In this document: positions 58,521 through 64,000 of the stretch, one piece after another | Layout of the letters: every line of letters begins with the position of its first letter | How positions within the stretch are numbered: position 1 is the stretch's first letter | Source of the DNA: Polynucleobacter sp. JS-Polo-80-F4 | Lineage (GTDB): Bacteria > Pseudomonadota > Gammaproteobacteria > Burkholderiales > Burkholderiaceae | Reading direction: 5' to 3' | NCBI RefSeq assembly: GCF_018881965.1 | Contig: NZ_JACVPI010000001.1 | Location: 124,001-188,000, forward strand | Length of the DNA stretch: 64,000 nucleotides | Program-made: the position numbers and the translations under genes | The notes under the pieces: model-generated | What the model saw: only the letters and a program-made list of their open reading frames with translations | Told to the model about the DNA's origin: nothing | Database searches by the model: none

Positions 58521-59345
58521 TTAGATTGTCAGCCAGGCTAAGGTTGACTTCACTAATGCTTCATCACCTGGCTCACTGGTAAAGACTTCACCAAACCCAA
58601 TCATCTCGGCTGCATCAGCAATATTGTGATGCGGGCATAGTGCGCTTGCCAGATTGAGACTTTGTGTGAATTGATCTTTCATAACGTCGCCAAGGTAGCG
58701 AACTGCTTCCGATGACGTGAGTAGCCAAAGTGATTTACTCAAATCCATTTCTCGTACCAGTTGCCAAGCAGGATTATCAACATCCAAGGGGATGCGACTA
58801 TAGGTAGAAATTGCCTCTACCGAAGCGCCCGCCTTTCTTAAAGTGTCAGCCAACCAATCACGGCCACCCTCACCTTTAAAGATCACTACTTTTTTATTCT
58901 GCCAATCCCACTGCAGAGATTGGAGTTCTTTCCATAAGCCTTCCGAATCCCAGTTTTCATTGTTCTTAGGAATAATGATGGGTGTCGGATTCTCCTCTAA
59001 TCCAATGCCGTGGTTTTTCAGTGCTAGATGACTGCTGCCACCCATTACGCCAATCGGAATAAGCTTCTTAGAAAAGTCTTGCCAGTCACGCTCTAATAAA
59101 CGCATCACACTCTCAATGGCATTTGGACTCACAAAGATCGCAAGATCCGCGCCACCTAGAACAGTGGCGATATGGTCAGCTAAATACTCGTCGGACTTTG
59201 GAGCGATGGTCAGCAACGGTAAGGAGAGTATCTCTGGAAGGCTGCGCTTTCCTACTCCGCTTGCGTCGATCGCGCGAGTAAGCACCTCAATCAGTTGACG
59301 TGCCTGACCACTGGGCCTGGTAACGACGATCGTTTTAGTGCTCAT
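58521..59345 (-). CDS. hemD: Uroporphyrinogen-III synthase
   Basis: A 274-residue two-lobed enzyme that closes and flips ring D of hydroxymethylbilane. HemD is poorly conserved; support comes from VTRPSGQARQLIEVL at the start, FVSPNAIESV, VVIFKGEGGRDWLADTLRKAGA, the YSRIP segment and TSSEAVRYL, plus its place 14 bp after hemC. The downstream hemX/hemY genes often seen in proteobacteria are absent; ubiC converges instead. Confidence 0.9.
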   Translation of the reverse strand: MSTKTIVVTRPSGQARQLIEVLTRAIDASGVGKRSLPEILSLPLLTIAPKSDEYLADHIATVLGGADLAIFVSPNAIESVMRLLERDWQDFSKKLIPIGVMGGSSHLALKNHGIGLEENPTPIIIPKNNENWDSEGLWKELQSLQWDWQNKKVVIFKGEGGRDWLADTLRKAGASVEAISTYSRIPLDVDNPAWQLVREMDLSKSLWLLTSSEAVRYLGDVMKDQFTQSLNLASALCPHHNIADAAEMIGFGEVFTSEPGDEALVKSTLAWLTI

Positions 59346-59359
59346 TGCTGCAAATACTC

Positions 59360-60325
59360 TTATTTAGCAATCTTTGGGATTAACTCTGCAGCACCTTGCG
59401 ATAGCAAATCCTTTGCCACTACAAGACCTAATGCTTCTGCATCTTCAATAGACTGCACTTGAGCGCTACCATTGGCTAAGCAAATTGCTTTGCCATCAAC
59501 ACTTGCCACAAAAGATCGAATACTCATTTGATTCTGATCCCATACTGCATGAGCAGCCAATGGCACTTCACATGAACCACCCAACTGACGCGACACCATT
59601 CGTTCAGCAGAAACTGCAAACAAAGTTGGCAAATCATTTAGCGGGGCAAGCCACTGTTTAATATTAGGATGTTTACTTAAGGTCTCAATACCCAAAGCGC
59701 CTTGACCTGCAGCTGGCGTGTAAGGATCGTATGGCAAAAATGCACGAATGCGTGACTCTAAGCCTAAGCGTTTTAAGCCAGCCGCCGCCAAAATGATGGC
59801 CTGATACTCGCCGCGATCTAACTTACCCATACGGGTATCTAAATTACCGCGCAATGGCTGGATTACTAAATGGGGAAAGTTTGCACGCAGAACTGACTCG
59901 CGTCGCAAGCTTGATGTACCTACTATCGCGCCTTCAGGAAGATCCTCAAGACTGGCGTAATCGTTAGAGACAAAAGCATCGCGCGCGTCCTCCCTCTCCA
60001 TGACGCAGGAAAGGTCAAATCCTTCAGGCATGACCATCGGTACATCTTTTAAGGAGTGCACTGCCAGATCCGCACGGCCATCCTCGAGGGCAGTTTCGAG
60101 CTCTTTTACAAAAAGGCCTTTACCGCCCACTTTGGAGAGGGCTCGGTCCAAAATTTGGTCTCCACGGGTAGTCATACCCAAAATCTGGACATCGCAGCCT
60201 GGATAGAGCTTTTTAAGGCAATCCCGGACATGCTCAGCCTGCCACATGGCCAGGCGACTTTCACGGGAGGCGATTACGAGGCGCTTAGGAGCGTCGGATA
60301 GGGAAGAATTCAGGGTTTGGGACAT
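59360..60325 (-). CDS. hemC: Porphobilinogen deaminase (hydroxymethylbilane synthase)
   Basis: From ATG 60325 the protein has 321 residues. It shows [59 protein letters not shown], and Cys252 in [13 protein letters not shown] that holds the dipyrromethane cofactor. It joins four porphobilinogens. The frame continues upstream to 60400, but that would overlap argH and lacks similarity. There is no ribosome site before 60325, and only 43 bp separate it from the divergent argH ATG. Confidence 0.95.
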   Translation of the reverse strand: MSQTLNSSLSDAPKRLVIASRESRLAMWQAEHVRDCLKKLYPGCDVQILGMTTRGDQILDRALSKVGGKGLFVKELETALEDGRADLAVHSLKDVPMVMPEGFDLSCVMEREDARDAFVSNDYASLEDLPEGAIVGTSSLRRESVLRANFPHLVIQPLRGNLDTRMGKLDRGEYQAIILAAAGLKRLGLESRIRAFLPYDPYTPAAGQGALGIETLSKHPNIKQWLAPLNDLPTLFAVSAERMVSRQLGGSCEVPLAAHAVWDQNQMSIRSFVASVDGKAICLANGSAQVQSIEDAEALGLVVAKDLLSQGAAELIPKIAK

Positions 60326-60356
60326 AACATTTAAAATAATCAAAGACCTACACCAA

Positions 60357-60362
60357 TATACT
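60357..60362 (+). promoter_or_regulatory. argH -10 hexamer implying a leaderless mRNA
   Basis: TATACT ends exactly six bases before ATG 60369. No ribosome site and no good -35 are visible. Same geometry as trxB and pdxH. Confidence 0.45.
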
Positions 60363-60368
60363 GTGTTT

Positions 60369-61787
60369 ATGAGCTCATCAAATAATTCCTTAGCCAACAA
60401 AGCCCAAGCTTGGTCGGCCCGTTTTGCAGAACCCGTCGACGAACTGGTTCAGCGCTATACCGCGTCCATTGGCTTTGATCAACGCTTTGCGATGGTCGAT
60501 ATTGCGGGCTCCCTAGCGCATGCTGAAATGCTAGCCACTCAAAAGATCATTAGCGCCCAAGATTTGGCTGATATTCAAAAGGGTATGGCTCAAATTAAGA
60601 GCGAAATCGAGTCTGGACAATTTAATTGGCAACTAGCACTTGAAGATGTGCACCTGAATATCGAAGCACGCCTTACCGCATTAGTAGGTGATGCAGGCAA
60701 GCGTTTGCATACTGGTCGCTCCCGTAATGACCAAGTAGCGACTGATTTACGCCTATGGTTGCGTGACAGTGTTGATGAGATTGCAATCACACTCAAATCT
60801 TTACGCCTCGCTCTTCTCGATTTGGCTGAGAAGCATGCAGCCACCATCATGCCCGGTCATACCCATTTGCAAGTTGCACAGCCGATTACTTTCGGCCACC
60901 ACCTGATGGCCTACTTCGAAATGTTTAGCCGTGATGCAAGTCGCCTCGCAGATTTGCGCGCCCGCTTCAATCGTCTGCCTCTGGGTGCAGCGGCTTTGGC
61001 TGGAACTTCCTACCCCATCGATCGCGAGCAAGTAGCTAAAACTTTAGGCTTTGATGGTATCTGCAACAACTCTTTAGATGCCGTATCTGATCGCGACTTT
61101 GCTATTGAGTTCTGCGCCTTCTCATCTATCTTAATGATGCACGTATCACGTCTATCTGAAGAGCTTATCTTATGGCTAAGCCCTCGCTTTGGCTTTATTG
61201 ATCTACCGGATCGCTTCTGCACCGGTAGCTCGATCATGCCGCAAAAGAAAAATCCTGATGTTCCAGAATTAGCCCGTGGCAAAACTGGTCGGGTTTATGG
61301 TGATTTGATTTCTTTATTGACTTTAATGAAGGGTCAACCACTGGCTTACAACAAAGATAATCAAGAAGATAAAGAGCCTTTGTTTGATGCCGTCGATACC
61401 GTGCAAGATACCTTGCGTATTTTTGCTGACATGATCCCGCATATTGAAGTAAAGGCTGAGGTAATGAAGAAGGCTGCTGAAGAAGGTTTTGCAACAGCAA
61501 CCGACTTAGCTGACTACCTCGTTAAAAAAGGATTAGCCTTCCGTGATGCGCATGAGGCCGTGGCTCATGCAGTAAAAGCTTGCGTAGGTAGAAATTGCAT
61601 GCTCACCGATCTCAGCCTTTCTGAGTTGCGCTTTGCTTGTGGCCTAGACAATCGCCCTGAGCTGATTAGTGACGATGTGTTTGCATTGCTAACTGTTGAT
61701 GGATCAGTTCAATCACGTCAACATGCCGGCGGAACAGCTCCAACCCAGGTGCTTGCTGCTATCAAACGGGGTCGTGCAGACCTCTAA
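60369..61787 (+). CDS. argH: Argininosuccinate lyase
   Basis: A 472-residue enzyme that splits argininosuccinate into arginine and fumarate. It has the [16 protein letters not shown] region and the fumarase-superfamily signature [12 protein letters not shown], with the catalytic Ser just before it. The frame is open to 60246, but upstream residues read through hemC; ATG 60369 gives the normal N-terminus ([19 protein letters not shown]). The TRAP genes follow after 4 bp. Arginine made here is a substrate for cyanophycin. Confidence 0.96.
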   Translation: MSSSNNSLANKAQAWSARFAEPVDELVQRYTASIGFDQRFAMVDIAGSLAHAEMLATQKIISAQDLADIQKGMAQIKSEIESGQFNWQLALEDVHLNIEARLTALVGDAGKRLHTGRSRNDQVATDLRLWLRDSVDEIAITLKSLRLALLDLAEKHAATIMPGHTHLQVAQPITFGHHLMAYFEMFSRDASRLADLRARFNRLPLGAAALAGTSYPIDREQVAKTLGFDGICNNSLDAVSDRDFAIEFCAFSSILMMHVSRLSEELILWLSPRFGFIDLPDRFCTGSSIMPQKKNPDVPELARGKTGRVYGDLISLLTLMKGQPLAYNKDNQEDKEPLFDAVDTVQDTLRIFADMIPHIEVKAEVMKKAAEEGFATATDLADYLVKKGLAFRDAHEAVAHAVKACVGRNCMLTDLSLSELRFACGLDNRPELISDDVFALLTVDGSVQSRQHAGGTAPTQVLAAIKRGRADL

Positions 61788-61791
61788 GCAA

Positions 61792-62343
61792 ATGGGGTTT
61801 TGGTCCAAACTCTCTGCGGGCATTGATTACGTAAATCAGTTTTTGGGCAAGACAGCCAGCATCATGATTTTGCTGTCCTGCGTAGTGTCTGCTGTAAATG
61901 CCCTGCTACGCTATGGCTTGGACATGAGTAACAACTGGCCACTAGAACTTCAGTGGTATCTCTTTGCTGCAGCCGTTATGCTCGGCACTTCCTATACCCT
62001 CAAGCGCAATGAGCATGTTCGGGTGGACTTAATTTACTCCCAGCTTTCTGATCGTGGGCGCCTGTGGGTTGATCTCTTTGGCTTGACCTTCTTCTTAATG
62101 CCGGCCTGCCTCTTATTTTCCTGGCTCTCTTGGACTACCCTCTTTTACCCATCATGGCTAGTGATGGAACACTCCTTAAATTCTGGCGGATTGGCGCGCT
62201 ACCCCATTAAGTTCGTAGTGCCATTTGGTTTCTTCATGCTGAGCCTTCAGGGTGTTTCAGAAATCATTAAGCGCATCGGCGCCCTAAGAGGTGATGTGAC
62301 TTTGCCTGCTGAAGACCTTCATTACGAAAAGCCGATGCAATGA
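61792..62343 (+). CDS. TRAP transporter small permease (DctQ type)
   Basis: A 183-residue protein with four membrane helices. It has the DctQ pattern of NALLRYGLDMSNNWPLELQWYLFAAAVMLGTSYTLKRNEHVRVDL, here split by polar turns. It starts at ATG 61792, 4 bp after argH; the frame extends back into argH without support. It overlaps the large permease gene by 4 bp (ATGA). It pairs with DctM in Na+-driven uptake of organic acids; the binding protein is not seen in the window. Confidence 0.87.
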   Translation: MGFWSKLSAGIDYVNQFLGKTASIMILLSCVVSAVNALLRYGLDMSNNWPLELQWYLFAAAVMLGTSYTLKRNEHVRVDLIYSQLSDRGRLWVDLFGLTFFLMPACLLFSWLSWTTLFYPSWLVMEHSLNSGGLARYPIKFVVPFGFFMLSLQGVSEIIKRIGALRGDVTLPAEDLHYEKPMQ

Positions 62344-63866
62344 TTCCTTTAGAGTGGATGCCGCCCTTAATGTTTGGCGGGCTAATCGTCTTTATGTTGA
62401 TTGGCTTCCCAGTTGCATTCTCTTTGATGGCTGCTGGATTATTTTTCTCAGGCATTGCTATTCATGAGGGCTTTTTTGGAGTTGCGTTCTTGCAAGCGAT
62501 TCCTCAACGTATCTTTGGCAGCGTACTTGCCAACGATCTGCTTCTAGCTATACCCTTCTTTACCTTCATGGGAGCCATCCTAGAGCGCTGTGGTCTTGCC
62601 GAAGAAATGCTTGACTCCATGGGGCAACTTTTTGGTCGAGTTCGTGGCGGCCTTGGTTACTCAGTCATCATCGTTGGTTTCATCTTGGGTGCTATTACTG
62701 GCACTGTAGCCGCTCAGGTGATCGCTATGGCCATGATCTCTTTGCCAGTCATGATGCGTTATGGTTACAACATGCGCTATGCCACAGGCGTGCTAGCAGC
62801 ATCAGGAACAATTACCCAGCTAGTTCCACCGTCTTTGGTATTAATCGTATTAGCCGACCAACTGAAGACCCAAAGCGGCAGCGCTGATGTGGGCAGCATG
62901 TATCTGGGCGCATGGGGTCCTTCGCTTTTGCAGATTGCTCTGTTTGCTCTCTACACTTTCTTCTTAAGTCGCATCCGCCCGGACTATTTGCCACCAGTGC
63001 CAGCCAGCGAGCTTACGCTTCGGGGCTGGGCGCTCTGGAAAAAATGCCTCATGGGCATTATTCCGTCAGCCGTACTAATCTTCTTAGTACTTGGCACCAT
63101 CATGACCGGTATCGCCACCCCGACAGAGTCTGGTGCGATGGGTGCAATGGGTGCATTGTTACTTGCATGGATTCGTAGGGCTAGCATTCCCAATCTGAAG
63201 GGGCTTATTAAAGAAGCCTATCAAAATACGATGCGCATTACTGCGATGGTCGTATTTATTCTGATTGGATCCACCTGCTTCTCAGTAGTCTTTCAGGGCG
63301 TTGATGGCGGGCATTGGGTAGAACAATTATTTTCTAGCTTGCCAGGTGGTTGGATTGGTTTCTTAATCGTCGTAAATCTCTTTGTCTTTTTCTTGGCATT
63401 CTTCTTAGACTTTTTTGAGATTGCTTTTATCGTAGTGCCCATGCTCGCACCCGTTGCAGTCAAGCTACTCTCCCCTGTGTTGCTTGATTCCATGAATGGC
63501 AATCCCCAGGCAGCAGCCAGTGCTGCGCTCGTTTGGTTTGGTGTGATGTTGTGCGTGAATATGCAAACCTCTTTTATGCATCCACCCTTTGGCTTTGCTC
63601 TCTTTTATTTGAGAGGCGTAGCCCCCAAAGAAGTAAAAAGTAGTGATATCTATTGGGGTGCCTTACCATGGGTAGGCCTACAACTCTTCATGGTCGTTAT
63701 TGTCATGGCCTTCCCAGCTTTAGTCACGACCCTGCTGGATAAACCTGCCACAGTCGTTCAGAGCCAGGATTTCAACTTCACAGGCGAAGAAGGTAAGTCA
63801 GACTCAGCCGGCAAAACAGATGAAGATGCTCCTGTGACCTTTCAACTAGATAAACCAGCTAAATAA
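62340..63866 (+). CDS. TRAP transporter large permease (DctM type)
   Basis: A 508-residue protein with about 12 membrane helices. It shows AIPFFTFMGAILERCGLAEEML, GGLGYSVIIVGFILGAITGTVAAQ, SGTITQLVPPSLVLIV and GIATPTESGAMGAMGAL, all typical of DctM. A polar tail of about 45 residues (after ALVTTLLDKP) is longer than usual. The family takes up C4-dicarboxylates, keto acids, mannitol or other anions; the substrate depends on the DctP partner, absent here, so it cannot be named. Confidence 0.9.
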   Translation: MIPLEWMPPLMFGGLIVFMLIGFPVAFSLMAAGLFFSGIAIHEGFFGVAFLQAIPQRIFGSVLANDLLLAIPFFTFMGAILERCGLAEEMLDSMGQLFGRVRGGLGYSVIIVGFILGAITGTVAAQVIAMAMISLPVMMRYGYNMRYATGVLAASGTITQLVPPSLVLIVLADQLKTQSGSADVGSMYLGAWGPSLLQIALFALYTFFLSRIRPDYLPPVPASELTLRGWALWKKCLMGIIPSAVLIFLVLGTIMTGIATPTESGAMGAMGALLLAWIRRASIPNLKGLIKEAYQNTMRITAMVVFILIGSTCFSVVFQGVDGGHWVEQLFSSLPGGWIGFLIVVNLFVFFLAFFLDFFEIAFIVVPMLAPVAVKLLSPVLLDSMNGNPQAAASAALVWFGVMLCVNMQTSFMHPPFGFALFYLRGVAPKEVKSSDIYWGALPWVGLQLFMVVIVMAFPALVTTLLDKPATVVQSQDFNFTGEEGKSDSAGKTDEDAPVTFQLDKPAK

Positions 63867-63881
63867 ACCCCCGGTTCTAAG

Positions 63882-64000
63882 CTATCGATATAGGTTATTG
63901 CCCTCAATTTGTGCCTTGACCTTTTTCAAACATTGAAGGTTTGGATGGCAATCTCTACAGCATTCCCAGCGAAAACAATGGCTACTCGCCCCTAGCGATT
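63882..64000 (-). CDS. Possible C-terminus of a Cys-rich protein (partial, runs off window)
   Basis: On the minus strand a frame is open from the window edge to TAG at 63882. It encodes 38 residues with the pattern HCFRWECCRDCHPNLQC, then a basic helix KKVKAQIEGNNLYR. The Cys spacing (C-x4-CC-x2-C-x4-C) looks like a small metal-binding tail. No start is available inside the window. It is convergent with the TRAP gene. Chance cannot be excluded. Confidence 0.35.
   Translation of the reverse strand, partial: SLGASSHCFRWECCRDCHPNLQCLKKVKAQIEGNNLYR

Overview
The window reads as chromosomal DNA from a small-genome, low-GC betaproteobacterium. The gene set and gene order (pst-pho operon, ftsK-lolA-serS, trxB, hppA next to ppa, nadE-glnB, a cphA pair, hemCD/argH) and the protein sequences point to Burkholderiales, most likely Polynucleobacter or a close relative. 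That assignment comes from recognition, not from a database search. Nearly all of the window is ordinary, densely packed housekeeping DNA. No prophage, transposase, integrase or CRISPR array is visible.

Layout. 1-620: the 3' end of an MgtC-family gene and a small Lys-tailed protein. 622-7239 (minus): a complete phosphate operon pstSCAB-phoU-phoB-phoR with a Pho box ahead of pstS. 7424-11150: a CorA-type ion channel, then on the plus strand an outer-membrane protein, an unknown protein and an exported phosphoesterase-like protein. A second Pho-box-like site precedes this group, and a third lies downstream ahead of a possible small RNA. 11169-13231: a secreted alpha/beta hydrolase and the remnant of another. 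13237-19710 (minus): recQ, tRNA-Ser(CGA), serS, lolA, ftsK. 19750-23540: trxB and hppA, with a BrnT-type toxin-antitoxin pair between them bracketed by two identical 34-bp terminators. 23735-30078: ppa, nadE, glnB, a RodZ-like protein, an orphan FixJ-type regulator and ilvD. 30156-35049 (minus): a five-gene, probably copper-related envelope operon (DUF2946, TonB-dependent receptor, Asp-box protein, thioredoxin-like protein, PCuAC chaperone). 35126-36761: an OxlT-like transporter and a 35-residue gene with its own promoter, ribosome binding site and terminator. 36969-44758: a cyanophycin locus (DUF1854 protein, ABC exporter, CphA', CphA). 44829-63866: fbp, pepN, a GDT1-type transporter, ald plus an amino acid permease, tcdA, pdxH, msrA, an aldehyde dehydrogenase, a LysE exporter, a DEAD-box helicase, ubiC, hemDC, argH and a TRAP transporter pair.

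How the parts work together. The first 11 kb looks like a phosphate-response neighbourhood: sensor, regulator, high-affinity uptake and probably accessory envelope proteins under PhoB. Pyrophosphate is handled by two enzymes side by side (membrane H+-PPase and soluble PPase). PII (glnB) sits beside nadE, which fits nitrogen control of NAD synthesis. Cyanophycin synthesis provides a nitrogen store, and ald plus the permease suggest alanine use.

A recurring architectural feature is very short divergent intergenic regions (22-49 bp). In these a -10 hexamer lies exactly six bases before the ATG (trxB, pdxH, argH, the aldehyde dehydrogenase; also lysE). This suggests a set of leaderless mRNAs. The most interesting leads are the Pho-box intergenic transcript (about 10990-11146), the toxin-antitoxin module with duplicated terminators and an operator palindrome covering its promoter, the 35-residue gene, and the leaderless-promoter set.
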